Below are positions 46,535 through 55,514 of a DNA stretch of 64,000 nucleotides, one piece after another. The notes under the pieces are model-generated. The model was given only the letters and a program-made list of their open reading frames with translations. It searched no databases and was not told the origin of the DNA. This DNA is from DATKEJ01 sp963768715. Lineage in GTDB: Bacteria > Bacteroidota > Rhodothermia > Rhodothermales > DATKEJ01. The stretch spans positions 62,001 through 126,000 of the forward strand of contig CAVYJC010000011.1 of NCBI GenBank assembly GCA_963768715.1. The letters run 5' to 3'. Position numbers and translations under genes: made by a program. Positions within the stretch are counted from its first letter, which is position 1; each line of letters opens with the position of its first letter.

Positions 46535-46616
46535 ATGGCAGGCCCGTCATCCCGAATCCGCGATTCATCGGGGTGAGGGACCCCTCTCCAGTCGCATGCG
46601 GCGTTGCCGTTGGTTC

Positions 46617-46771
46617 GCACGGCCGTAAACAACCGTGCTACAGGAAATCCCGCCCTGCTGCCGCAGGGCTGGCTCGTGCTGCCGTTCGCATGACGTGCCC
46701 CCCGTATCGTCTACGTCTGAGCCCGCTTCAGCGGGCGTGTCACGGTGTAGCACGGGGATTTATTCCCGTGC
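46617..46771. repeat. composite hairpin element, type A (copy 1)
   Basis: Four hairpins in order: GCACGGCCGTAAACAACCGTGC, CCCTGCTGCCGCAGGG, CCCGCTTCAGCGGG and GCACGGGGATTTATTCCCGTGC. The outer two are inverted with respect to each other (GTGCTACA at one side, TGTAGCAC at the other), the arrangement of REPIN-type units. The same order occurs at 52889-53077. Confidence 0.75.
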
Positions 46772-46818
46772 GGGCGTTGGATCGCGACGCAGGTCGGGAG
46801 GAAGCCGGAGGCGCGCCC

Positions 46819-47682
46819 ATGACCCACCGCCGCACCAACTGGCTCCTCCACGCCATCACCCGCTACGCCCTCTGGTACGCCGCCCTCATCGCCCTCGGCA
46901 TCGTGTTCGCGATTCCGCTGCTCTGGATGTTTTCGGTGTCCCTCCACGACCTCGCGGGCGTGTTTGCGGAGCCATTCCGGTGGATACCCGAGAAGGTGGA
47001 GTGGCGAAACTACGTCGATGCCGTATCCCTGCTGCCATTCGGGCGATACCTCCTGAATACCGTCGTCATTACGGCGTTCGTGCTGGTCGGGATCGTCCTC
47101 TCATCCTCACTCGTCGCGTATGGATTCTCTCGCCTGCGGTTTCGCGGTCGCAACAAGCTCTTCACGCTCTGCATCGCGACGATGATGCTCCCCGGACAGG
47201 TGACGATGATTCCGCTGTACATCGGATTCGCCAAGCTCGGATGGGTCGACACGTTTCTTCCGCTCATCGTGCCGGCGTTCTTCGGGTCGCCCTTCTACAT
47301 CTTCCTCCTGCGCCAATTCTTCCTCACGATTCCGCGGGAGTATGACGAGGCCGCCCGGCTTGACGGTGCAGGAAAGCTCCGCATCTACTGGAGCATTATC
47401 CTCCCACTTGCCAAGCCGGCACTCGCTACCGTGGCCCTGTTTGCGTTTCTCGGAACATGGAACGATTTCTTCAACCCCCTCATCTATCTGAACTCACCGG
47501 AGAATGCAACGTTGACCCTCGGACTCAACATGATGAAGTCGCAGGTGATCGGAACGGGCGTTACCCAGTGGCAACTCCTGATGGCCGCGTCATTGCTCGT
47601 GATGCTCCCCAACATCATCCTCTTCTTCTTCGCGCAAAAGCACTTCATGAAAGGAATTCACGTGGGAGGATTGAAAGGATGA
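46819..47682 (+). CDS. sugar ABC transporter permease (MalG-type)
   Basis: Inner-membrane permease of 287 residues. I start it at ATG 46819 (MTHRRTNWLLHAITRYALWY); longer upstream frames are translations of repeats. Six membrane segments; the EAA loop is YDEAARLDGAGKLRIYWSII followed by LPLAKPALATVALFAFLGTW. The C-terminus HFMKGIHVGGLKG is typical of MalG-type proteins. Its stop overlaps the next ATG (ATGA), coupling it to the binding protein. Confidence 0.9.
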   Translation: MTHRRTNWLLHAITRYALWYAALIALGIVFAIPLLWMFSVSLHDLAGVFAEPFRWIPEKVEWRNYVDAVSLLPFGRYLLNTVVITAFVLVGIVLSSSLVAYGFSRLRFRGRNKLFTLCIATMMLPGQVTMIPLYIGFAKLGWVDTFLPLIVPAFFGSPFYIFLLRQFFLTIPREYDEAARLDGAGKLRIYWSIILPLAKPALATVALFAFLGTWNDFFNPLIYLNSPENATLTLGLNMMKSQVIGTGVTQWQLLMAASLLVMLPNIILFFFAQKHFMKGIHVGGLKG

Positions 47683-49011
47683 CGAAACGCGCTGCTGTGC
47701 TCGTGACGTTTCTGGTCGCCCTGGCCGGATGCGGTGGGAAGTCGGACGACGGGACGGTGGAGGTTGTCTACAATTCTTCCGCGAATGCTACGGAGATTCA
47801 GGCGTTCCAGGCAGAAATTCCGCAGTTCGCGAGCGAGTCGGGCGTGACCATCAAGCTGAATCCGTTCAGCGGCCAGGAGAAGCTCTATGCCATGTTCGCC
47901 GCAGGTCAGAGTCCCGACATATTCTATACGAACGCCAATGTGCGTGATCGCCTCGCGGCGGAGGGGCACCTGCTCGACATGCGAGAGGTCAGCAAGGGCG
48001 ATCCGTTTCTCGATCGGCTCTGGCCTCAGGTGGTGAAAGGGGGGACGTCCATCGATGGGGGATTGTACAGCATCGGCAACTGGAGCTTCACGGCCGGCAT
48101 CTACTACAATAAGGACCTCTTCGACGCCGCGGGCGTGGCGTATCCCGACACCGCGTGGACATGGGACGACATGGCGAGCGCTGCCCGGGCGCTGACGAAA
48201 GATGACGATGGGGACGGCAAACCGGAACGGTACGGTCTGTTCATCGCGAGTCATTTCATCGAAGCATTCGAACAGATGAACGGTACGCCGATTCAGAAGG
48301 ATGCGCTCCTCGTGTCGATCCCGGATGAATCGGCTGAGGTCTACCGCAAATATCTCGGCCTGATGCACGAGAAGGTCATGCCGGACATCCTCACCGTCCA
48401 GGCCATGGGCATGCAGGCCGTGCAGATGCTGGCAAGCGGAAAAGTCGCCATGCTCGCGGAAGCCGTTCCGAATCAGGGATTGATCGAGGCGCTTCAAATA
48501 CGATGGGGGATCGCTCCGATTCCTCGTTTTGGGACAAAACCGCCCGTCGTATTTTCGTTCGGGGAGCGGCGGACTGTCGATCAGTGCGCATACCGCCCAT
48601 CCCGAGGCCGCCTGGAAAGCGCTGAAATGGATCATTGCGGGGGCATCCATCTATCAGCCGAATCCGGTGCTGAAAGACGCCGATTTCGTCGGTGGATGGG
48701 AGAAGAAGTATCCCCAATTGAAAGATTCAGGATTCAGGGAGGTGTGGGCGCTCAGTCTCGAGCATGATGGCGGAGATCTGCGAAACTTTGTGCGGTACTC
48801 CAGCTGGACGTCGGCGCCTATCCTGACGTTGTTGCAGCCGAAGTTCGATCAACTTTGGGCCGGAAAGATCACCGTCCAGCAGCTTCGGGACGCCGTCCCT
48901 TCCATAAACCAGCAAGTCGAAAAGGCCCTGCGCAACGATGTGGAGAGGAAGCACTGGAAACCCGCATTCAGAAAAGCGTTCGAGGAACAACTGGCTCGCC
49001 TTCCGAAGTGA
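47679..49011 (+). CDS. sugar-binding lipoprotein of ABC transporter, one frameshift
   Basis: Periplasmic/outer-leaflet solute-binding protein of about 443 residues. The start at 47679 opens into a lipoprotein signal (AAVLVTFLVALAGCGGKSDD, lipobox LAGC). Typical ligand-cleft segments: LYAMFAAGQSPDIFYTNANV, GGLYSIGNWSFTAGIYYNKD, AWTWDDMASAARALTKDDDG. The frame shifts near 48530 (after IAPIPRFG) and resumes as GGLSISAHTAHPEAAWKALK to the true end at 49011. One extra base explains it. It works with the two permeases. The ligand is a sugar or oligosaccharide, unidentified. Confidence 0.87.
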
Positions 49012-49117
49012 CCTATCAGCCTCAATTTCGTTTCGAGCAAAGGGATCCTACCGGCGGCGTCATCTTCGACGGCGCCGACCCGATCGCAGAGATCAGGGAG
49101 CTTCGGCTGTATAAGGT

Positions 49118-49177
49118 GTCATCCCCGCGAAGGTCGGAGACCCGGCGAAGCCAGGCGAAGCCCGGGCGGGGATCCAG
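49118..49177 (+). repeat. 60-bp long-form palindromic element, copy 1
   Basis: Begins GTCATCCCCGCG and ends CGGGGATCCAG. Differs from the copy at 52340-52398 at two positions. It lies inside coding sequence and leaves the local frame open. Confidence 0.8.
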
Positions 49178-49589
49178 GACATCGAGTCTCGACCCGTCAT
49201 CCCGCCATCATCAGCCCCAACTACCCCCTCCCCCTCTACTGGCACCAATACGCCAACCACCAGCATCCCGAACGCAACGCCGGAAGCCATGGCCGCCTCG
49301 AGTGCGTGTCGAGTGCTCCGTCGAAGATCTCGCTCAAGATTGAGAGCGCGAGCCATTCTCGTGAAGTGACGAGCCGGTACCTGCTCGACGTTTCGTATTC
49401 GGAGCAGCTTGGCTCCTACGTCTTCGATTTCCGGTGCCGGCTTTCCGTGCCGGAGGGGAAACGATGGCTTGTGACCCACAATCCGTCTCATGGGGAGCTG
49501 GAGTTCTGCAATTTCTGGCCGGAAGGCGTGTTCATTCCCGGTGCCGACAAAGCGTCATCCCTGCCCGATGCGTCGCCCGCGGCCCCCGC

Positions 49590-49616
49590 GTCATTCCCGC
49601 GCAGGCGGGAATCCAG
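49590..49616 (+). repeat. short-form palindrome GTCATTCCCGCG...GGGAATCCAG
   Basis: 27 bases with arms ATTCCCGC/GCGGGAAT, the same core as the ATTCCC-N8-GGGAAT repeats known from Neisseria and others. Inserted in frame inside a gene. Confidence 0.75.
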
Positions 49617-49992
49617 AATCGAGGAAGGAGCTAAGCGCTACGACGCATGCTACGTCCAAAAAGCAGATCGCACCGAACGCATCCCCCATCATCATCTCGA
49701 GACATCCGACAAGCACGATATCGGGATGGATCCGGGTGACAGGTTTCTCTACTTGCTGGAGGACGAGAATCCGGTGGTCGAGATCTGCTCCTCCGAGCCG
49801 GTAGCGGCGGGATTATGTGCGTACATGTGGGATGCGCACTTCGCCTACCGGGTCTGCAAGGATGGAGAGGATGTCGAACTACCATCCGGTTCATCCTACG
49901 ATGCGCATTTCAAGCTGTACGCTATCGGTCGCGAGGAAGGGGAGAAGATCATGTCCGCGGCGACGCCGAGGGCGGCTCCGGAGACTGAATAA

Positions 49993-50714
49993 CATTCCGA
50001 TTTATGTGGAGGGGCTGAATACATTTTCGGAGACCCCTTCGGTCATCCCCACGTCTCCCGTCATTCCCGCGCCTCCCGTCATTCCCGCGCAGGCGGGAAT
50101 CCAGTCACCCGCATCTCCCATGATTCCCGCGAAACCTGCCCCCGACCCCGATCGGGGGCCGGGAATCCAGGACGGCAGGTCCATGGATCCCCGCCTGCGC
50201 GGGGATGACGCGGGGTGGGGGGATGGCGACGGCCGTCGAGACGCTCGGCTCGCGACCTCTGGCCCTGGGAGCACGACCCTCCAATCCCCGATGTCATCGA
50301 GTACGCCCTCGACCGAACCGAAGGCCACAGTGACAACGCGTCGGTGCGAATCCATGCGTTTCGTCCGACGACCGGTCGATGGAAGGCAACGACACTCGGA
50401 CCGGCATTTGGAGAGCCTCCGTTCGAGGAAGGGAAAGCGATACCGCCTCTCCGCGTTTCGTGAAGTCACGCGATCTCGTCGGGACGGTACGGATTGGTCT
50501 CCGCCTTCATCGAGCGGGCATCGGCGACGTCTTCGATCTTTCAAGCTATGAGACGTACTACAGCGATGATGCGGCAACCGGTACGACGGACTGGAAAGCG
50601 ATTGAGGTGACCACGCCGGAGATCGATCCGCCCCCGGATCGCATGCACCTTCTCCTGGAGATGGATGGGGGGGACTGTTGGTTCGACGACGTGATTTTTG
50701 AACGCAATGTTTGA
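49993..50714 (+). pseudogene. carbohydrate-binding-module-like fragment, repeat-invaded
   Basis: Remnant starting about NNIPIYVEGLNTFSE, then 170 bases of nested palindromes (50042-50213), then DLWPWEHDPPIPDVIEYALD, RTEGHSDNASVRIHAFRPTT, GKRYRLSAF / VKSRDLVGTVRIGLRLHRAG and MHLLLEMDGGDCWFDDVIFE. The last blocks match the jelly-roll pattern of galactose-binding-like carbohydrate modules (ligand-facing strands and a final W-F-D-D-V). At least two frame changes. It ends at 50714 overlapping the next start (TTGA). It may be the C-terminal part of the preceding gene. Confidence 0.5.
50042..50213. repeat. nested palindrome cluster
   Basis: At least four overlapping elements of the GTCATyCCCGCG/CGGGrATCCAG family: a complete short form at 50078-50104, partial forms on both sides, a GACCCCGATCGGGG hairpin, and a reversed copy at 50185-50209. 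They look inserted into one another. Confidence 0.7.
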
Positions 50715-52838
50715 ACGCCAATGCCAAAGTAAAGCCGACAGTACCGCCCCCATCGCTGATGGTATGGACCGTCAACGATCCCGTGATAGAAAACCCGGGT
50801 ATTCTGGAAGAGCAATTCCATGATATCCGTTTGGCGGGATTTGGAGGCATCCTGGTGTACGTGCGCGGCAGCAGGTACAGCTGGAACGACCGGCCGGCGC
50901 GGGAAGCATTGCGCCGGATCGGCATCCTCTGCCGAGAGTTCTCGATGCAGTACTGGTTGGGTCCGGATCCACGCTTCGTTTCCCACGAACTCATTCAGCG
51001 CGGACGGGGCCTCGAGGTAATAGCATTCGGCGACCAGACAAGGGCCAACGTATTCCCGCATTTTGCCCCGGTGGAAGACGGGGTGTTTTCTCTCCGGTGT
51101 GAAACCCCGGCGCGCCACGTGCACACCCTGACGGATGTTGCCATCGAGTACTATCCGCTGGGAATCGTTCGCGCGTATGCGGTCCCCGCTTCGGCAGAGG
51201 TCTTCGACGACGACACCGTAATCGACATCACGAAGGATGCTCGATTCTTCTACAACGCGCGCGACCGCTATGTCGAGGCGTTCGGGAGATTCTATCCGCC
51301 CGATGCCGGTCCGTGGAAGGTCATAGCCTTCTTTCGCTTCAGCACGAACCACGTGGACTTTTCCGATCGCTCGCAGATGCACGCGTACACGGACATGCTC
51401 GATCGTCTCGAGAGGGAAGTGGACACAGCCGACGCGATGATTTGGGATGAGGCGGGCTACACTTGCACTTACGGGACGCTTCCGTACGCGAAGGCCATCC
51501 GAAAAAGGTTCAAGAAGGATGCGGGGCGTTCGCTAAAAGGCAGTCTCTGGAAACTTGCCCTCGACGCAGCGGACGGAAGTCATGTCGCCGTCCGCAACCA
51601 CTACTACCGGATCATCCAGGAGCTGCTGAATGACGCCCAACGGGAGGCGAACAAGCAGGCGCGTCGTCTCTGGGGAAAGGAAGTCGTTGCGGGGATCCAT
51701 GACACCTGGCATTTTGAGTCCGCCGACATGTGCGACATGAACCACGGCAGCCTCGATTTGTGGGAGGCGCTCCCGACCAAGAGCGGGGGATTCGTAGACC
51801 TCGGCAGCATCAACCAGCTGAAGGATCCGGATTCAGGTTACTACGCGAATCTCGCCGCCATGGACGTCATCGGAGCGTCGCTGGGGAGATGGAGCGAGCG
51901 GCGATTCGCCATGAACAATCTCTGGACCGTCGGCGATGACGACGGGGAAGGTTGGCAGCGATCGGTGATGGACCATTGCGTGAACTCGATGGCCGTCTTC
52001 GGGACGCGGTGGCTTGCCCATGCGTACGGTCCCGCCGGGACGGTCGGCCAGGAGCGATCGTTTCTCGGATCGCCCCCGCTGCCGGGCTACCCAGATCATA
52101 GCACATGGAGCTCCTATCCCAATGGAATCAGCGACTTAGGAGCACTGCGAACTCGTGGAAGATGCACTTCCGGTCGCAAACGTGCTGGTCATCTACCCGG
52201 TCGAGACGCTGTACGCCCTCGCGGATGAACGTGCGGACGAAGCCGCGCGGGACGTCTTCAATTTGCTCCTCGCGCTGGTGGATGCGCATTTCCATGTGGA
52301 GGTGCTTTCATCTGGACTTGCGTCATCCTCGCGAGTTACGTCATCCCCGCGCAGGTCGGAGACCCGGCGAAGCCAGGCGAAGCCCGGGCGGGGATCCAAG
52401 GCCGAGCAGGGGCGGCTGGAGAATGACACCAACTGGTACGACGCCATCATCTACCCACATCCGCAAGTCATCAGCCGGAAGATGCTTCCGCTGTTGCAGG
52501 AGAGTAGTGGAGATGTGATCTATGTCTTCGGCACGCCCGAGAAAACCGAGTACAACGAAGCGGTCTCCTTGGGGGCGGACCATGTCGCCTCGGACTCTGC
52601 CGACGTGAAAACCTGGCTTGAGTCCCGGAACCTGCCGTATGGCATCGAGGCCCCGAGTTCGTCCTGGGTGAGCTTGTCGTTTGTACGGTCCGGCGCCGAT
52701 TGTGACGCTGGCTCCGGCGCGTCACGGTTATTCCTACGAGGGGACGGTTAGTTATGGGGGGCAGTCGGTTACGATCGGAGAGCAGAGGGGGCTGACGAGG
52801 GTTCTGTTTCCGGAAGGGGGGAGGGCCGGAGGTGGTAG
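50711..52838 (+). pseudogene. putative glycoside hydrolase, frameshifted
   Basis: Large protein, about 700 residues, coupled to the gene before by a TTGA overlap. The N-terminal part looks like a TIM-barrel glycosidase (MVWTVNDPVIENPGILEEQF, FGGILVYVRGSRYSWND, MIWDEAGYTCTYGTLPYAKA with a candidate catalytic Glu, VVAGIHDTWHFESADMCDMN, MDHCVNSMAVFGTRWLAHAY). It resembles the GH106-type rhamnosidase layout but I cannot confirm that. After a frame change near 52145 it continues VANVLVIYPVETLYALADER, LENDTNWYDAIIYPHPQVIS and DVIYVFGTPEKTEYNEAVSL, as in the C-terminal Rossmann-like part of such enzymes. A 60-base palindrome (52340-52398) is inserted in frame. The end dissolves into repeats. Confidence 0.6.
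52340..52398 (+). repeat. 60-bp long-form palindromic element, copy 2
   Basis: Almost identical to 49118-49177. In frame on both sides inside the putative glycosidase, where it adds a stretch reading SSPRRSETRRSQAKPGRG. Confidence 0.8.
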
Positions 52839-52888
52839 GCCCACAAACCAATTTCTCCCCATCCCGAGCGACGGCCAGATAGCATCCC

Positions 52889-53077
52889 GCACGGCCGTAA
52901 ACAGCCGTGCTACATTCGATCCCGCCCTGCTGCCGCAGGGCTGTGTGTTGCCTGATTCGCATGACGTGCCGTCTCTACGTGCCGTCTGAGCCCGCTGCCC
53001 GTCTACGCTCATTCATTCGGCGACGCCGCGCAAGCAGCGGGCGGGACACATTGTAGCACGGGGATTCATTCCCGTGC
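52889..53077. repeat. composite hairpin element, type A (copy 2)
   Basis: Same order as at 46617: GCACGGCCGTAAACAGCCGTGC, CCCTGCTGCCGCAGGG, a CCCGCT...AGCGGG pair here split by 45 inserted bases, and GCACGGGGATTCATTCCCGTGC. Shared linkers include TTCGCATGACGTGCC and GTCTGAGCCCGCT. Confidence 0.75.
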
Positions 53078-53078
53078 G

Positions 53079-53228
53079 GATCAAAAGCAGGCCGCCAAGT
53101 TGTTTGGTGTGAGCCAGCCGCGCGTTTCGGATCTGGTGCGCGGAAACATCGATCGGTTTACGATCGATGCGCTCGTGAACATGTTGGCTGGGGCCGGACG
53201 AACCATACGGCTTGAGACCGCGGTTTGA
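53079..53228 (+). pseudogene. XRE/HigA-like antitoxin fragment
   Basis: The last 49 codons of a helix-turn-helix antitoxin: DQKQAAKLFGVSQPRVSDLV, then RGNIDRFTIDALVNMLAGAG and a short tail. This is the recognition-helix region of the HigA/XRE family. Its N-terminus is missing: the type-A composite element ends one base before the fragment begins. No toxin gene is adjacent. Confidence 0.75.
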
Positions 53229-53247
53229 GGCCACTGGCGTTCCACCA

Positions 53248-54507
53248 TCATCGAATGATCGCCATCTTCCGAGACGCGACATACGCTCCCGAAGTCAGAC
53301 GGTAGATAAAGATTCCGCTGGGGAGACCGGTTGCATCGAATCTCACCTCATAGGTGTTCGGTACCTGCTTTTCGTTGACCAACACCGCCACCTCGCGACC
53401 AAGTAGGTCGTAGACAACCAGTTTCACATTGCCGATTCCAGATCCCTGGCCGCTTCCGTTTCCGGCCGGCAGACTGGTTCGCCCGACAGCGTATCTGATC
53501 ACCGTTGCGCGATTGAACGGGTTCGGGTAATTCCGCTCAAGGACAAACCCCCTCGGCAATTCGGATGGACTTGCCGCTCCCGTAGCGACTGCCGGATCAT
53601 ACTCCCAAACTTCCTTCGAACCCGAATCAGTCCAGTTAGACGTCCCGCCTATGATGTAGATCTTACCGTTCGCAACGGCGACTCCAAACATAGCCTTCTT
53701 AAACGGCGCGTCCGGTTTCTTTGTCCAGCTGTCCGACTCCGGATCATATACGTCGACCTCCGACAGCACGTCACCCCGGACGCTTGCATACCCTCCTATC
53801 ACATATATCTTTCCACCAACCACCGGGGCGGGGTATGACCAACCTCTTGCGATGCGCATATCCTTCTTCTTTGTCCATTGGTCTGTCTTCGGATCATAAA
53901 CATAGGCTGTTGAGAACACCTCGTTGAATCCTCCACCAAAGGCATAGAGTAGTCCGTCGTATGGGGCTACGGCTATGCCACCGTATGTCTCAGGGATATC
54001 TCGCTTCCTCGTCCACGTATCTGTTGCCGGATTGTACGCTTCGCAATTGCTATCGGTATGATTGCCCCCAACGTTGTAGATGATTCCATCAATCACGCCT
54101 GCTGCCGCACCAAACCTGGCGCTGAGCATGTTCCTTCTTCTCGTCCAGGTATCCGTCACAGGATCATAAGCATGAACCTCTCTTGTACTATCTGGAAAGC
54201 CTCCGCCGATGGCATAGATCGTGTCGTTCACTACTGCGGCTGAAACCAGGGCTCGGCGTGCCGGCAGTGGCTTCTTCGTTTCCCAAGTATCCGTCGAAGG
54301 ATCGTAGACTTCGTTGGCATCGAAGTTCGACAGGTTGGCATTGAATCCGCCGAGCACATAGATCTTGTTGTCGACGACGGCAGCAACGGGCCCTGCCCGT
54401 CCTGTCGGCATGTCTTCTTTCCTGGTCCAACCGTGCTGGGCGTGGACCTCAGCGAAACAGAAGAGCAGGGTGACGATGAGCACACTGCATTTCCGCAGAT
54501 CTGCCAC
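53248..54507 (-). CDS. secreted Kelch-repeat protein with T9SS sorting domain
   Basis: Exported six-bladed propeller, about 419 residues. I choose GTG 54507 because it gives a normal signal peptide (RKCSVLIVTLLFCFAEVHAQ); an ATG at 54681 would add an unlikely 58-residue leader. Six Kelch motifs follow at about 50-residue spacing, each with a GG doublet and a D-x-W ending: KIYVLGGFN, TIYAIGGGF, IIYNVGGNH, LLYAFGGGF, KIYVIGGYA, KIYIIGGTS, with STDTWETKK, VTDTWTRRR and so on. The C-terminus is a T9SS domain: NYPNPFNRATVIRYAV, VYDLLGREVAVLVNE, LPSGIFIYRLTSG. Probably a surface binding or adhesion protein. Confidence 0.88.
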   Translation of the reverse strand: MADLRKCSVLIVTLLFCFAEVHAQHGWTRKEDMPTGRAGPVAAVVDNKIYVLGGFNANLSNFDANEVYDPSTDTWETKKPLPARRALVSAAVVNDTIYAIGGGFPDSTREVHAYDPVTDTWTRRRNMLSARFGAAAGVIDGIIYNVGGNHTDSNCEAYNPATDTWTRKRDIPETYGGIAVAPYDGLLYAFGGGFNEVFSTAYVYDPKTDQWTKKKDMRIARGWSYPAPVVGGKIYVIGGYASVRGDVLSEVDVYDPESDSWTKKPDAPFKKAMFGVAVANGKIYIIGGTSNWTDSGSKEVWEYDPAVATGAASPSELPRGFVLERNYPNPFNRATVIRYAVGRTSLPAGNGSGQGSGIGNVKLVVYDLLGREVAVLVNEKQVPNTYEVRFDATGLPSGIFIYRLTSGAYVASRKMAIIR

Positions 54508-54720
54508 TTGTACTGTCTGGATGGCCTCCCCCAATGGCGTAGAGGTGAAACCCACGAACTGCGTTCTCACGACGTGACTCCGGTTTGAAAAAGCACCCAA
54601 CCCACGGCCCTTTGACATGGGGCAGATCCCACAAGGACTGCCAATCCGGCCATCACGTTGCGGGACCCTCGCACTGCCCATTCTCCGGAACGCTCACACA
54701 AGAGTTCCGATGGTCTCCGA

Positions 54721-55311
54721 CTACTTCAGCGAACCGACTGACGAGAGGACGCCATCGAACCAGAACGTGCCCATCCTCGTCGCTCGATCGAACGTGCCGC
54801 TGCCCGAGGCGAAGCCGTACGCCTCTTCAAAGCGCCCGGTGCCGCCTGTGAACTGGATGGGATCACTGGCAGCGTACGGATAGAAGTCCCAAGCGGCGAG
54901 CGTTTCGCCGGGAGGAGGCCCGGGGCTCTTCAAGCCCGCAACAGCCCAAAGTTCGTCGCCGTTGGCCGCCGTAATGATCACTGTTCCCCTCACCCCCTCC
55001 GACAAGTCACCAAGGTTTACCCAGCAGGTATCGGCCACCATCGCGATAGTACTGGCACCGAGATGTGAAAAGAGGCCCTCGCCGGTGAAAGCGTGGAAGA
55101 ACACCTCGCCATAACCACAGTCGAGGACCACTGGATCCGCGGTCAAATCCGCCACGAACGTCGCACTTCCTTTCGTCGGCACCATCTTGGGCGCCTTGCC
55201 GGCCACCTCCGAGGCCGCTGTCGAGTTTCCGGGGTCGACCAGCGCTCCGACGTCGCATCCCGCGACAACCAGAACGGATAGTAGGCAGGTTACAAGTGAA
55301 TGAGTTTTCAT
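54721..55311 (-). CDS. lipoprotein with beta-barrel-like domain
   Basis: Lipoprotein of 196 residues; start ATG 55311 (MKTHSLVTCLLSVLVVAGC, lipobox VAGC). The mature part is beta-rich, with FVADLTADPVVLDCGYGEVF, VNLGDLSEGVRGTVIITAAN, and QFTGGTGRFEEAYGFASGSG. The GGTGRF...GxASGxGTFD wording recalls small beta-barrel proteins of the allene-oxide-cyclase/dirigent kind, but I would not assign it. Two cysteines (CGYGEV, DTCWVN) may pair. It lies in the same direction as the Kelch gene 214 bases downstream. Function unknown. Confidence 0.65.
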   Translation of the reverse strand: MKTHSLVTCLLSVLVVAGCDVGALVDPGNSTAASEVAGKAPKMVPTKGSATFVADLTADPVVLDCGYGEVFFHAFTGEGLFSHLGASTIAMVADTCWVNLGDLSEGVRGTVIITAANGDELWAVAGLKSPGPPPGETLAAWDFYPYAASDPIQFTGGTGRFEEAYGFASGSGTFDRATRMGTFWFDGVLSSVGSLK

Positions 55312-55479
55312 GACAAACCTCATCGTTAGTACCATGAGTCGAATCGGTCTTCAAGCAAGACCGTTGCCGCTTTCGGCCATGACGGTCTCGACAGGCCAAC
55401 GCAACTGAAACAGCTGGAATTTAGCCGGGCGGAATAGCGGGAATCGGCCCGATCCTGTTCTGGAGCGGACACGACCGGG

Positions 55480-55514
55480 AATTCAAAATTCAGAATTCAG
55501 AATTCAAAATGAAG
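55480..55514. repeat. heptamer array AATTCAA/AATTCAG
   Basis: Five 7-base units overlapping the last codons and stop of the hybrid two-component gene. Same heptamer as at 24832. Confidence 0.75.

Larger units (their letters stand above)
46313..46818. other. repeat block splitting the permease genes
   Basis: Five hundred bases between two permease genes that are normally adjacent or overlapping. It contains a 13-unit heptamer array, a hairpin around CGATTCATCG, and a full type-A composite element. No gene. The downstream permease keeps its own ribosome-binding site (GGAGG, 8 bases before ATG). Confidence 0.7.
49008..49992 (+). pseudogene. unrecognised enzyme-locus protein carrying palindrome insertions
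   Basis: Starts with GTG 49008 overlapping the binding protein's stop (GTGA). The first 36 codons read MTYQPQFRFEQRDPTGGVIF, then a 60-base repeat (49118-49177) interrupts. The body resumes in another frame (PNYPLPLYWHQYANHQHPER, then SKISLKIESASHSREVTSRY, LLDVSYSEQLGSYVFDFRCR, GMDPGDRFLYLLEDENPVVE). It is rich in beta-strands. A second, 27-base palindrome (49590-49616) is inserted in frame and translates as SFPRRRES. A stop follows at 49992. I do not recognise the family; position suggests a glycan-related role. Confidence 0.55.

Noticed and set aside
46222..46818. N-terminal extension of the MalG-type permease through the repeat block
   Set aside because: It translates a heptamer array and hairpins; ATG 46819 has a good ribosome-binding site and the family's normal start.
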